NCBI GenBank assembly: GCA_045106195.1
Contig: JBGCEH010000019.1
Location: 195,946-259,945 of the forward strand
DNA from: Granulosicoccus sp045106195
Lineage (GTDB): Bacteria > Pseudomonadota > Gammaproteobacteria > Granulosicoccales > Granulosicoccaceae
Direction of reading: 5' to 3'
Length of the DNA: 64,000 nt
Shown: positions 8,977 through 18,297 of the stretch, in pieces
Layout: each line of letters opens with the position of its first letter
Numbering within the stretch: the stretch's first letter is position 1
Notes under the pieces: generated by a model
Told to the model about the DNA's origin: nothing
Databases searched by the model: none
The model's input: the letters and a program-made list of their open reading frames with translations, nothing else
Position numbers and translations under genes: made by a program

Positions 8977-10122
8977 ATGGTGCTATCCAAACATCGGTTT
9001 AAACAAGTCTTGGTAGGCTGGTCTCTGTTTTTTTCAGTTGCTGCCAACGCTGACACCACTACCTATTTGGCTATATCGGATTTTCCGGTTATAGACGCGG
9101 GTGAGGTTCCCTTTTACCGGGATCAGGCAAGACAGGCGCTTGCCGTAAATGCCGCGGTAGTCGATTACCGCGACCGGTTTGCCAAAGCCGAAGTGGTATT
9201 TGATGGACAGCCGGGTATCTATCAATTTACGTTGGTTGCTATCGCAGAGAATGATGGTGAAGCGGACTATCGCTTGTCCGTTAATGGTGAGGTTGTTGCA
9301 GAGGCCAGTAATCCAGAAGTCGATGAGGATTTTCTAGTAGTGCGACACTCATTTGGGGAGCTAAGCCTGTCAGCGGGTGCCATTATCGGCGTTGAGTCGC
9401 TAGCCAACTCCAATGAAAAGATACCTGAGAATGGAGAATTTGCGTTCGCAAGGGGACGTTGGACCGCCGTTGAGTTATCAACAAGCGATGTCATCGAATC
9501 CGCCAATCCCGACCTGAGTATTACTGGTGGTTTTAGTGCACAGGATTTGCGTGCTGGTGATACTGTCGATGTATCAGTATCGGTTAGTAACGCTGCCAAC
9601 AGCGAAGTGGCAACGGGTGTGGTTTTAACGATGTCGCTGCCAGGCGAATCTTTGCAACTCGTTGATCAATCCGTTTGTAGTAGCACACAGGCGGGCGTTC
9701 AGTGTCTGCTGGCAGAAGTGCCTGCGGGTGAGTCAGTGGACTTGTCGGTAAGCTTTCGCACGATCGCTGCATTATCCGAGTCACCCGTTGTTCTGCGCGT
9801 GGCGGCAGATCAAAACGATATGAACGAGTCAGATAACTCAGTTGAATTACTGCTGTCAGTGAGTGAAAATCCCGGTGTCGAATCGACTGAAAACCTCCCG
9901 CCAGAGACGGTGGTTGACGAGAATATAACGGAGTCAGAATCCGACGAATCGGGTGGTGATTTGACCGACAAAGATACCAATCTCACTAATCCATTGCCCG
10001 AGACAACGGCTGTATCAACATCATCTGATAGCCGTGGTGGAGGTGCCTTGTCATTATTCTCACTATCAGGCTTTGCTGTCTGCCTGATATTCCGACGTCG
10101 AAAAGCTGCTCAAGCTGTATAA
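8977..10122 (+). CDS. Secreted protein with DUF11/CARDB-like domain and GlyGly-CTERM tail
   Basis: 381-aa predicted surface protein. ATG 8977 begins a signal peptide (MVLSKHRFKQ, core to ANA); an upstream in-frame GTG at 8899 is not needed. Mature part: a beta-rich N-terminal domain (~25-165), a CARDB/DUF11-like Ig domain (~175-290, NPDLSITGGF to DNSVEL), an acidic Ser/Thr/Glu linker, then GGGALSLFSLSG-hydrophobic-FRRRK at the end. That tail is the GlyGly-CTERM sorting signal processed by rhombosortase and linked to type II secretion. No rhombosortase gene is in the window. Confidence 0.8.
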   Translation: MVLSKHRFKQVLVGWSLFFSVAANADTTTYLAISDFPVIDAGEVPFYRDQARQALAVNAAVVDYRDRFAKAEVVFDGQPGIYQFTLVAIAENDGEADYRLSVNGEVVAEASNPEVDEDFLVVRHSFGELSLSAGAIIGVESLANSNEKIPENGEFAFARGRWTAVELSTSDVIESANPDLSITGGFSAQDLRAGDTVDVSVSVSNAANSEVATGVVLTMSLPGESLQLVDQSVCSSTQAGVQCLLAEVPAGESVDLSVSFRTIAALSESPVVLRVAADQNDMNESDNSVELLLSVSENPGVESTENLPPETVVDENITESESDESGGDLTDKDTNLTNPLPETTAVSTSSDSRGGGALSLFSLSGFAVCLIFRRRKAAQAV

Positions 10123-10144
10123 ATCAAACTGTCTTGACGACTGA

Positions 10145-10161
10145 GCCTGCCACTGGCAGGC
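10145..10161. terminator. Hairpin between convergent genes
   Basis: Perfect 7-bp GC-rich stem GCCTGCC/GGCAGGC with a 3-nt loop, between the ends of the GlyGly-CTERM gene (10122) and the FtsX-like permease gene (10188). No long T-run follows on either strand, so it may be a weak bidirectional terminator. Confidence 0.45.
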
Positions 10162-10187
10162 CCTGCACAAACCGTGAATAGCTTTCG

Positions 10188-12707
10188 TCAGCCAGCACGC
10201 CGTAACAGGATCGCTGGAGATACCTTCAACGTGGATACCAGCCACAGGGCCCCTGCGAACAGACAGAAGGTGCTCGCGCCGGTAGCAACAACTGCCCCTG
10301 CCCATGCACTTCCCGCGCTGTCCAGCTTCAACCAATACGTCAGTAGCGCCTGAGCCAGCGCGCCACCAATAACCATGGCAAACACCGACAGGACAATGGC
10401 TAGCAGAAGGTATTCGAACACCACGCTTTTCATGACAACGCTCATGCGTGTTCCCATCGCATGCATGATGGAGGCTTCATATACCTGGCGCTGCCGGTTA
10501 ACGGCGACCACACTAGCCATTACAAGAACGCTGGCGCTCAGACTTACAGCAGCAATCAGCATCATGGCAAGCCCTGCACTGGAAAGAATCGCGCGCGATG
10601 ACTCCAGAATCTTGGCAGTGCGTACGGTAACAACGTTGGGAAACGATGCGCCCAATGCAGATTGAGCGGCTATGTCAGCACCTGGGTCAAGCATCACACT
10701 GCCAATGTAGCGCGTAATAAAAGGTTCGAGAATGTTGTCAGTAAATACCGCCTCGAGCCAGAAACTGGTTTCAAACCTTGCCTGCGAGTAAATGGCTGAC
10801 AGTGTTGCAATGACAGGTTCTCCCAGGATCGTGAATTCGAGAACGTCACCCACCTGTAAACCCAGTTGATCTGCCTCTCGATCCTCCATGGCAACCAGTG
10901 GTGGGCCCGTATAGTTATCAGGCCACCATTGCCCGCGATCAACTGTGGTGTTGTCGATGTTTCGCAGTCGGTAACTGAGTTTGTGTTCATCGTTGGCCTC
11001 CAGGGCGCGGGATGCAACATCGCTGTCGGTGAGGTTTTCATTGTTGACGCGCGTAAGTCTCCCCAGGACCAGTGGCGCAATGGAATGGTCCTGATACCCC
11101 GAAAGCGCTGCCACCGTAGCGTTGAAGTCTTCAACCTGTGGTTTCTGCAGATCGTAAAGAACCATCGATGGAGCGCGCTCCGGAACGGTATCGTTGAGTG
11201 TGCGATAGGTTGACGCAATGATCAGAGCAGAGGCCACCAGAAGTGTCAGCGCTGTACCGAGAGATAGCAACATGGGCCGTAATGAGGCACCGGGTCGGTA
11301 GAGGCCTGCTATGGCCAGGCGAAGCGCAAAGTGACCATCCAGCACGCGAACATGCATGAGCTTTTCAGCGGCTCTGCGAATCATCAGTACGATGCCGTCG
11401 AGCAGCAGGAGAAGCGCAACGATGCATACAACAAACCCTGATGCAATCATTGGCTCGGGAACGAATACAAGCAGAAGTAATAGACCCACAAGACCGACAA
11501 GGCCGGTGGCCCATCGATAAGCATCAGGGGCTTTGGTTTTATCGCTGACCAGACCTTTTATCAACAGAGCTGTAGGCATATTGAGTGTGCGCCCCAGAGT
11601 GGGCAATGTAAATGCCAGCGCCGTACATATCCCCAGGACAATGGCGAGCAGGGTAGGTGGTAATAATGCCTGCAGAGATGGGTTGATCGGTAGCCTTTCA
11701 CTTAATGACTGGGCGGCGGCCCACGCCACGAGCGACCCCACTAACGCACCGGCTGTGCTCGCTATGGTGGCCAATAGAGTAATCTGACCGATGTACACGG
11801 AAGCAACCTGTGGCGCTCGGGATCCAAGGGACTGCAGCGTTGCGATGGTGCGTAGTTTTGTCTGCAGATATGCACCTACGCTGTTGGCTACGCCCAGTCC
11901 TCCGATCAGCAGCGTGCTGAATCCAATGAGCAGCAGCACTGAGGCTACCTGATCCAGACGCCTGCCGACAAGCTCGCCACGTTCCTCTACCGTCTGGACT
12001 TCCCAGCTGGCATCGGGAAAGGCATCGCGCAACTGATCTCGCCACTCAATGGCATCCCCATCAATCCTGAGGCGATAATCATAGTCGATGAGACTGGTTG
12101 GCAGTAGCAGGCCGCTGTCTCGCAAAGCACCTTCGTCGACAATCATGGGTGGGCCGCGAAAATCTGCCCTGAGGCTGCGGTCGGGTTGCTCTAGAATCAT
12201 GGCGCGCAACTCGACTTCCAAGTCGCCGATGGTTACACGCTGGCCAACTTCCAATGACAGTTGTTGCACTAGCGCGGGGTCGAATGCTGCACCCCACACA
12301 CCTTCATCAGACTGCTCCACCGCTTCCTGCAGCGTCATGTCAGGTGCCAGCAAGACCTCACCGTACAGTGGGTATGCGTCATCAACACTTTGTAGTTCAA
12401 CGACCGAAAATTCACCCGCTTCTGTGCCCATCATGGTGCGCAGTTCCAGCAGCAATGACACATTGGCATTGGCATTGAGCCAGGCTTGCTGTTCATTGGT
12501 AATGGCCTGGCGCTGACTGATTTGTATGTCACCACCGAAAAGCTTGCGCTCTTGTTGTTCGAAGCCATCGCGAACTAGTTGTAAAAGACTGCCGCAGGCA
12601 GCAATCAATGCAATACCCAGTAACAGGCAGGCCCCGAACACCCACAGCGATCTGACTTTGCTGGCTCCGCGCAGGTCCCGAAGCATGAATCCCGGCAGTG
12701 CGATCAT
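10188..12707 (-). CDS. FtsX-like ABC transporter permease (YbbP type)
   Basis: Large inner-membrane permease, 839 aa, with an N-terminal helix (~18-40), a periplasmic MacB-type domain (~45-250), central membrane helices, a second periplasmic domain (~510-680) and C-terminal FtsX helices (~710-835). This duplicated FtsX layout is that of YbbP. Its start overlaps the stop of the ATPase gene by one base (TGATG), so they are translationally coupled. YbbAP is thought to extract or release hydrophobic compounds from the inner membrane; tesA, often next to it, is absent here. Confidence 0.9.
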   Translation of the reverse strand: MIALPGFMLRDLRGASKVRSLWVFGACLLLGIALIAACGSLLQLVRDGFEQQERKLFGGDIQISQRQAITNEQQAWLNANANVSLLLELRTMMGTEAGEFSVVELQSVDDAYPLYGEVLLAPDMTLQEAVEQSDEGVWGAAFDPALVQQLSLEVGQRVTIGDLEVELRAMILEQPDRSLRADFRGPPMIVDEGALRDSGLLLPTSLIDYDYRLRIDGDAIEWRDQLRDAFPDASWEVQTVEERGELVGRRLDQVASVLLLIGFSTLLIGGLGVANSVGAYLQTKLRTIATLQSLGSRAPQVASVYIGQITLLATIASTAGALVGSLVAWAAAQSLSERLPINPSLQALLPPTLLAIVLGICTALAFTLPTLGRTLNMPTALLIKGLVSDKTKAPDAYRWATGLVGLVGLLLLLVFVPEPMIASGFVVCIVALLLLLDGIVLMIRRAAEKLMHVRVLDGHFALRLAIAGLYRPGASLRPMLLSLGTALTLLVASALIIASTYRTLNDTVPERAPSMVLYDLQKPQVEDFNATVAALSGYQDHSIAPLVLGRLTRVNNENLTDSDVASRALEANDEHKLSYRLRNIDNTTVDRGQWWPDNYTGPPLVAMEDREADQLGLQVGDVLEFTILGEPVIATLSAIYSQARFETSFWLEAVFTDNILEPFITRYIGSVMLDPGADIAAQSALGASFPNVVTVRTAKILESSRAILSSAGLAMMLIAAVSLSASVLVMASVVAVNRQRQVYEASIMHAMGTRMSVVMKSVVFEYLLLAIVLSVFAMVIGGALAQALLTYWLKLDSAGSAWAGAVVATGASTFCLFAGALWLVSTLKVSPAILLRRAG

Positions 12708-13408
12708 CAGCGTACTGCCGCTAAACGAGCGCCATCAGCATGTGCGTGCAAACTTCCATCATGAAGTCTCAATGTTCGATCACAGCGGTTGGCAAGGTCA
12801 GTGTCATGAGTAACCAATAACAAGGTTGTTCCACTGTCGCGGTTAAGGTCGAACAACAGTTGCATGATTAGCTCACCGGTTTTTTCATCGAGGTTGCCAG
12901 TAGGCTCGTCAGCAACAATAAGCTCTGGCTCATGCACCAACGCACGGGCTATCGCTACGCGTTGTTGTTCTCCACCCGAGAGTTGCGCAGGGTAGTGATC
13001 ATGCCGCGCGGTCAGGCCAACTTTGTCAAGCATGTCCATCGCGCGCTTCCTGCTATTCCCGAGACCCGCGATTTCAAGTGGCAATGCGACGTTCTCCCGC
13101 GCCGTGAGGCTGGGAATGAGGTGAAATGACTGGAAAACGATACCGATATGTTCGCGTCGCAGATCGGCCCGGTCATCGCCCGTCATGCCCTGCAGGGGGC
13201 GACCGGCGATCGAGATGGAGCCGTCGCTGGGAGTCTCCAGACCCGTTAAAATCAGTAGAAGGGTTGTCTTTCCAGAGCCGGAGGGGCCGATAATGGCGAC
13301 TCGTTCTTTGGATTCCACCGTTAAATTCAGCGCTTTAAGCACGGATACATCGGTGCTGGCCAGTGCATAGTTCTTACTCAGGTTGGAGAGTTCTATGATA
13401 TGACTCAT
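12707..13408 (-). CDS. ABC transporter ATPase (YbbA/LolD type)
   Basis: 233-aa ATPase partner of the FtsX-like permease. Walker A GPSGSGKTT at 41-49, signature LSGGEQQR, Walker B LIVADEPTGNLD, and the switch histidine in LVTHDTDLA. The ADEPTGNLD form is typical of the MacB/LolD/YbbA branch. First gene of the two-gene operon; a 15-bp palindrome lies about 95 bp upstream. Confidence 0.92.
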   Translation of the reverse strand: MSHIIELSNLSKNYALASTDVSVLKALNLTVESKERVAIIGPSGSGKTTLLLILTGLETPSDGSISIAGRPLQGMTGDDRADLRREHIGIVFQSFHLIPSLTARENVALPLEIAGLGNSRKRAMDMLDKVGLTARHDHYPAQLSGGEQQRVAIARALVHEPELIVADEPTGNLDEKTGELIMQLLFDLNRDSGTTLLLVTHDTDLANRCDRTLRLHDGSLHAHADGARLAAVR

Positions 13409-13502
13409 CGATTTTGTCTGATTGTTGAGGCTCGAGGCAAAGCTTTTTCTGTCTGTACGAGTAGCGGCAAGTCTTGGTCCTGCGATTAACGTTACTGATC
13501 AA

Positions 13503-13517
13503 GACGCTACTAGCGTC
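13503..13517. promoter_or_regulatory. 15-bp perfect palindrome, operator-like
   Basis: GACGCTA-C-TAGCGTC lies in the 234-bp region between the divergent ybbA-like gene (start 13408) and tctC (start 13643). Size and symmetry suit a dimeric repressor site. No regulator gene is adjacent, so the protein that would bind is unknown. Confidence 0.35.
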
Positions 13518-13642
13518 CCGCAATCAAGAGAGGTTTGCGCCCACCGGGAGCACACCCACGCTCTGCCATGTGGCGTCCATCTATTGACAGCGCGCTTGCA
13601 TTCGGAGACTCTGGAGTAACAACCCCATTGAAACAAGATCCT

Positions 13643-14608
13643 ATGAACGAATTTTTCAAGTCCGCCTGTATCGTTACATCACTGACGCTTGCCACCAGTA
13701 TTGTCAACGTTGTGCTAGCCGAAGAATTTCCGCAGCGTCCTATAAACCTTGTTGCACCATTCAACGCTGGTGGTGGTACAGATCTGTTGCTTCGAGGATT
13801 TGCTCCGCACTTTGCCGAAGCCCTTGGTGGCGACGCCTATGTTTCGAATATGGCCGGTGGATCGGGTACCGTAGGTGCTGCGGCGTTAGCTCAACAAAAG
13901 CCCGATGGCTATCAGTTGGGTTACTGGTCGATTACGGTGTCGACCATCCAGCCTCAGATAAAGGATGTCCCCTATGGTGTCGACAGCTGGACGCCTGTAT
14001 GTTCCGTGGCGGCATCGCCAACCATTCTCTTTGTAAATGCTGATAGTCCTTTCATGACTATGGACGATGTGGTTGCAGCGGTTAACGCCGAGCCAGGAAA
14101 ATATATCTTCGGATCTTCAGGTCCGGGTGCCATGACTCACCTGACGACAGTGGCAGCGTTTGAGGGTCTTGGCATTATCGATAACCTTAAGCATCTGCCG
14201 TTTCAGGGGTCAGGGCCGGCGCTTCAAGCCATGGCTGCGGGCACTATCCAGTTCTTCGGTGACACAGAAATACTCATGACAAAGGGCGACTTCAGACCTT
14301 TGATGGTATTTAATAGTGAGCGCCTTGAGTCATTCCCCGACGTTCCAACGGCCTCTGAAGTCGGCATCAAGCCCCCTCTAAACGAGCTATATCTGTGGGG
14401 CGGGTTGTTTGCACCTGCTGGCCTGGATGTTGCGGTTACTGACAAGCTGTCGTCTGCTTGTGAAATGGCTGTTAATTCTGATGGCTTCCAGGAGTTCGCT
14501 GCCAAGACAAGCACTGTCATTGATTTCAAGAATGCCAGCGAATTTGATACCTTCTTTCGGGCTCAATACGAATCCAATTCCCTGATCATTGACGCAGCTG
14601 GCTTATAG
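13643..14608 (+). CDS. tctC: Tripartite tricarboxylate transporter receptor (TctC/Bug family)
   Basis: 321-aa periplasmic binding protein. The open frame begins at 13535, but ATG 13643 starts the signal peptide (MNEFFKSACIVTSLTLA, cleavage near VLAEE). Family hallmarks follow: FPQRPINLVAPFNAGGGTD, GGSGTVGAAALAQQKPDG, and GPGAMTH. Bug proteins bind carboxylates; the particular ligand cannot be called. Followed by tctB and tctA. Confidence 0.92.
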   Translation: MNEFFKSACIVTSLTLATSIVNVVLAEEFPQRPINLVAPFNAGGGTDLLLRGFAPHFAEALGGDAYVSNMAGGSGTVGAAALAQQKPDGYQLGYWSITVSTIQPQIKDVPYGVDSWTPVCSVAASPTILFVNADSPFMTMDDVVAAVNAEPGKYIFGSSGPGAMTHLTTVAAFEGLGIIDNLKHLPFQGSGPALQAMAAGTIQFFGDTEILMTKGDFRPLMVFNSERLESFPDVPTASEVGIKPPLNELYLWGGLFAPAGLDVAVTDKLSSACEMAVNSDGFQEFAAKTSTVIDFKNASEFDTFFRAQYESNSLIIDAAGL

Positions 14609-14650
14609 TCGAAAGCCAGGCGTAAACGAACAGTGATTGGTGCATCCAGT

Positions 14651-14692
14651 GCACTACGGATAGCCCCCGGGCTGCCTGTAGTGCCGGGGGGC
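14651..14692 (+). ncRNA. Candidate RNA structure between tctC and tctB
   Basis: Two stems interlock: GCACTAC (14651-14657) pairs with GTAGTGC (14678-14684), and GCCCCCGG (14663-14670) pairs with CCGGGGGGC (14684-14692). The order left1-left2-right1-right2 is that of an H-type pseudoknot or of two competing hairpins. It ends 20 bp before tctB and could protect tctC mRNA or adjust expression of the membrane subunits. No T-run follows, so not a simple terminator. Confidence 0.35.
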
Positions 14693-14712
14693 GCAATCGT
14701 CGATTCCGACAT

Positions 14713-15174
14713 ATGACTACGTCCTCATCTTTCGTGCAACGCGCATGGATATCGCTGACTCTGCTGATCATGGGTTGCGCTTTGTTTGTCACCACCTTAA
14801 GCGCAACTTACGCAGATCTTGGTGGGGCATTCAGTCCGGTATTTTTTCCCAGAATAATACTCGGTGGCTGGATAGCGCTTGCCTTACTGTCGCTTGTGGC
14901 TGATTTTCTGTCCACAGAACGCGTGACATCCAGTCATTGGGTTACCGTGGTGCTTGTGTCTGCTGCCTTGTTTGCCTACATCGAACTTATGCCGGTGATC
15001 GGATTTTTCCTGAGTTCAGTGGTTTTTTCTTTAGTCGTTCTTCTAGCAACCGGGCAGCGTAACGCCATTGCCATAGGGTTGTTCTCCATTGCAGTTCCGG
15101 GTGCTCTGGTTCTTCTGTTCAATCATCTTCTAACGATGCCGTTACCGGTCTCCCCCTTTTTCTGGTGGATATGA
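14713..15174 (+). CDS. tctB: TctB-type small membrane subunit
   Basis: 153-aa protein with four hydrophobic helices, the expected size and layout of the TctB subunit of tripartite tricarboxylate transporters. Near the N-terminus GGAFSPVFFPRIILGGW matches the family pattern (fP-x-fFP). Its low sequence conservation is normal; placement between tctC and tctA makes the call secure. Confidence 0.88.
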   Translation: MTTSSSFVQRAWISLTLLIMGCALFVTTLSATYADLGGAFSPVFFPRIILGGWIALALLSLVADFLSTERVTSSHWVTVVLVSAALFAYIELMPVIGFFLSSVVFSLVVLLATGQRNAIAIGLFSIAVPGALVLLFNHLLTMPLPVSPFFWWI

Positions 15175-15217
15175 TGTTTGACATCGTTCTTGCTGCTATC
15201 GATGGTGTGATACCGCT

Positions 15218-16705
15218 GTGCTGAGCTCAATTCCCGAAGCGCTAACGGTATTGTTCAGTATCCAAGGTATTGCGGTTCTAGTGCTGGGTACCATGCTGGG
15301 CATTGTCATGGGGGCTCTACCGGGCATAGGTTCTACCGTGGCGGTTGCCATGATTTTGCCCTTCACACTGACGATGGAACAAGCGCCGGCGATTCTGTTG
15401 TTAATCGCCGTCTATGCGGGTTCTGTCTATGGAGGTTCGGTATCCGCCATTCTCATCAATACACCGGGTACACCACAGTCTGCCGCAACATGCCTCGATG
15501 GTTATCCTATGGCGCAACGTGGTGAGGCGGGTATAGCTCTGGGCTGGTCAACTGTGGCATCAGTCTGTGGTGGTCTTGCATCAGCGCTGCTGCTGATCTT
15601 CGCAGCACCGCAGTTGGCAGCGTTTGCACTGAATTTTGGTCCTATTGAAACGTTTGCTTTGATTCTGCTGGGTTTGACCTGCATCGTTTCAGTGTCTGAG
15701 GGGTCCCTGATCAAAGGCCTGCTTGCGGGCATGATGGGATTGTTTCTATCGACAGTGGGTGGTGATCCGATAACGGGCGAGGCGCGCTTTACCTTTGGAT
15801 ATTTTCCCCTGATATCGGGTTTTAATCTACTAGCGGTCGTCATTGGCGTCTTTGCCTTGTCGGAGGTGCTCACACGAGCGTCGCAGAGGTTTGATACCAC
15901 CGGAGCGCTTGTGCAGTTCAGCGGTATTGTCTTGCCGAAGCTTTCGCAGTGGAAAGGCCGATTAGGAAATCTGGCGAAATCGGTCGCCATCGGCTGTGGC
16001 ATCGGTGTACTGCCAGGAACGGGTGCGGCGACTGCCGCCTTTATCTCTTATGCCGAGGCGCGACGTTCTTCTCCCAATGCTGCTGGGTTTGGTCAGGGGG
16101 AGCCCGATGGGTTGGTCGCTTCAGAAGCCGCCAACAATGCGGTAACCGGTGGTGCGCTGATACCCACGATGGCATTGGGTATACCCGGAGATGCGGTTAC
16201 TGCGGTGATGCTGGCAACGCTGACACTGCACGGGGTGTCTCCGGGAGTCAGGCTGATGACAGACAATCCTGTGTTGATTGCTGCGATCTTCACGGGCTTT
16301 TTCATTATCAACATTCTTCTGCTTCCCCTTGGCATGCTGGTATCAAAGGTTGCTGCTCCACTATTGCAAATGCGCGAAAGCTTCATGCTTGCCGCTATCT
16401 CCATTCTGTGCGTGGTTGGTGTCTATTTTGTGCGTGGGAATCCCTTTGATCTACTGATTATGGTGTGTGCCGGGGTTGCCGGGTTTCTGTTGCGCCGACG
16501 TGGTTTTCCCATGCCGCCGCTGGTCATCGGGATGGTTCTCGGGCCAACTCTGGAGATCAGCCTCAGGCAGGGTCTGATCATTACTGACGGCAGTTTCTCC
16601 GCCTTTTTCACTGGGCATCCCATCGCCCTGTTTTTGCTCATCGCCGCTGTGGGAATGCTCAGTTTGCCGCTGATTCGCTATTTGCGCGGTCGCGGTCAGC
16701 AATAG
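15218..16705 (+). CDS. tctA: TctA-type large membrane subunit
   Basis: 495-aa permease with about twelve helices. The paired motifs GALPGIGSTVAVAMILPFT (residues ~29-47) and GVLPGTGAATAAFISYAEA (~268) are the TctA signatures, with GIPGDAVTAVML. The start is GTG 15218. A 16-codon frame (ATG 15174, overlapping the tctB stop as TGATG, stop 15222-15224) runs into this start and may couple translation of tctA to tctB. Confidence 0.92.
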   Translation: MLSSIPEALTVLFSIQGIAVLVLGTMLGIVMGALPGIGSTVAVAMILPFTLTMEQAPAILLLIAVYAGSVYGGSVSAILINTPGTPQSAATCLDGYPMAQRGEAGIALGWSTVASVCGGLASALLLIFAAPQLAAFALNFGPIETFALILLGLTCIVSVSEGSLIKGLLAGMMGLFLSTVGGDPITGEARFTFGYFPLISGFNLLAVVIGVFALSEVLTRASQRFDTTGALVQFSGIVLPKLSQWKGRLGNLAKSVAIGCGIGVLPGTGAATAAFISYAEARRSSPNAAGFGQGEPDGLVASEAANNAVTGGALIPTMALGIPGDAVTAVMLATLTLHGVSPGVRLMTDNPVLIAAIFTGFFIINILLLPLGMLVSKVAAPLLQMRESFMLAAISILCVVGVYFVRGNPFDLLIMVCAGVAGFLLRRRGFPMPPLVIGMVLGPTLEISLRQGLIITDGSFSAFFTGHPIALFLLIAAVGMLSLPLIRYLRGRGQQ

Positions 16706-16945
16706 ACCGGCAAAACGGGTATGGCGTGTAAAAGCTGGCGTGTCACCTGTGTGTTCGAACGTAATGGAACTAAATACATGAAGTTTGTGTCCTAGCGATA
16801 CATTACGAGTGTCAAGTTAGTACCATTGATCTTCACTGTATATCCATACTGCTATCACCCTGTGACTTGCTTTATGCTTCGTCACACGCTTATCTCTTGA
16901 TATGTCTTTAGTCATTGTAACCACAGGACTTTAATCGAGGACGTC
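16706..16945. promoter_or_regulatory. Promoter region of the subtilase gene, with dyad
   Basis: A 240-bp gap upstream of the S8 peptidase gene. It contains a dyad TGTGAC (16861-16866) / GTCACA (16881-16886) with a 14-bp spacer, about 60 bp before the start codon. The spacer is too long for a CRP site. A GAGGA ribosome-binding sequence lies just before ATG 16946. Confidence 0.35.
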
Positions 16946-18157
16946 ATGGAACTTGAGTACACCGTAATATCGTCGCCGCGCCCAGTGAGTGTGCGTTCGC
17001 GTGGGCCGGTTGTAGGATTGGGGGCAGATACCGGGGAGCTTATCAAGGGGCTTGCCGCAGAGGCCCAGGAGTCCTGGAAAGTCGAACGTATCAAGGGTCA
17101 GCCACATGAAATGGCTGATCTGAACAATGACTCAAGAACCATTTCGGTCACACCTGCAATGCCCATGAGTCTGATTGCGCCTGAACGTGCCAGTAAGGCG
17201 TCCGGTAATCCGGTAGTGTCAGCAGGCGTGGCCTGGGGAGTTGAAGCCGTTGAGGCTGATCGCTCAAGATTTACCGGTGAGGGAATTCGGATAGCGGTGC
17301 TCGATACTGGTATCGATAGCTCGCACCAGGCCTTTAAGGGTTTATCGCTACTCACACAGAATTTCACAACAGACGCCTCTGGCAATGATGGTAACGGGCA
17401 CGGAACACACTGTGCCGGCACTATTGCCGGTCAGTCGGTTAACGGTACGCGCATTGGTATTGCGAGCGAACTGGACAGACTCATAATAGGCAAGGTGCTC
17501 ACCGATAAAGGGTCGGGTTCGACAACTGCCATTGTCCAAGGCATTCAATGGGCGTCTTTACAAGGTGCCCATATTATTTCCATGTCATTGGGAATTGACT
17601 TCACCGCCTACGTTGAAAGCCTGCACAAAGAGCAGGACGTGGATCTGAAGGCAGCCGTTTCGATGGGCTTGCAGGCCTACAGTGCCAATGTCGAGATGTT
17701 TGAAAAGTTGGGTGATTCGTTCAACGCACTGAGCTATATAGGACAGGGTGCTCTACTGGTCGCCGCTGCGGGAAATGAAAGTCGAAGGCCAACGTATACC
17801 ATCGCGACCTCGCCACCAGCGGTTGCCGACTCCATTCTGTCAGTCGCGGCGGTAGATCGCGGTTTTGGTGCAGCGCGCTTTTCCAACACGTTTGCCGACG
17901 TTAGTGCCCCAGGGGTGGAGATCAGCTCTGCAGGACTCGATGGAGGCCTGTCTGTGCTTTCAGGTACCAGTATGGCTGCGCCGCACGTGGCAGGTGTTGC
18001 AGCTCTCTGGAGTCAAAAGTTGCTGGAGGCTGAATCTCAGCTCAATATTGATCGGTTGAAAAGTACCCTGTTTGCCAATTTGAGCCCAGCAGCAGATCGA
18101 GCGATGCCTGATCTGGAGAATACGGGACGCGGTGTTATTAAATCGCCACTAATTTGA
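16946..18157 (+). CDS. S8-family serine peptidase (subtilase) without signal peptide
   Basis: 403-aa subtilisin-like protease. Catalytic residues are all present: D120 (AVLDTGIDSSH), H152 (NGHGTHCAG), oxyanion N277 (AAAGNES) and S342 (SGTSMAAPH). The N-terminus is hydrophilic with no export signal, so the enzyme is probably cytoplasmic. Residues 1-100 may be a propeptide or a regulatory domain. An insert at ~218-265 between the SMSLG strand and the AAAGN motif is unusual and could be a partner-binding element. Followed by an 86-aa gene and a papain-like protein gene on the same strand, which suggests a functional set. Confidence 0.9.
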   Translation: MELEYTVISSPRPVSVRSRGPVVGLGADTGELIKGLAAEAQESWKVERIKGQPHEMADLNNDSRTISVTPAMPMSLIAPERASKASGNPVVSAGVAWGVEAVEADRSRFTGEGIRIAVLDTGIDSSHQAFKGLSLLTQNFTTDASGNDGNGHGTHCAGTIAGQSVNGTRIGIASELDRLIIGKVLTDKGSGSTTAIVQGIQWASLQGAHIISMSLGIDFTAYVESLHKEQDVDLKAAVSMGLQAYSANVEMFEKLGDSFNALSYIGQGALLVAAAGNESRRPTYTIATSPPAVADSILSVAAVDRGFGAARFSNTFADVSAPGVEISSAGLDGGLSVLSGTSMAAPHVAGVAALWSQKLLEAESQLNIDRLKSTLFANLSPAADRAMPDLENTGRGVIKSPLI

Positions 18158-18297
18158 CTCTTATGCCTGGTCAGCGGTCAACCTTGAAATATCCGATGCT
18201 AAAGCACATTATGAAACAGCCGCTGAGTATAAAGCCTGGGGTCTGGAACTTCGGGAGATGCGGTATAGTGAAGTCTCTACAATCTGGACGTTAATGT

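Noticed and set aside
10375..10665. Plus-strand open frames opposite the FtsX-like permease
   Set aside because: Antisense shadows of a well-supported gene, no ribosome site and no recognisable protein features.
16861..16886. CRP-like half sites TGTGAC and GTCACA
   Set aside because: The spacer is 14 bp, whereas CRP needs 6 bp between TGTGA and TCACA.
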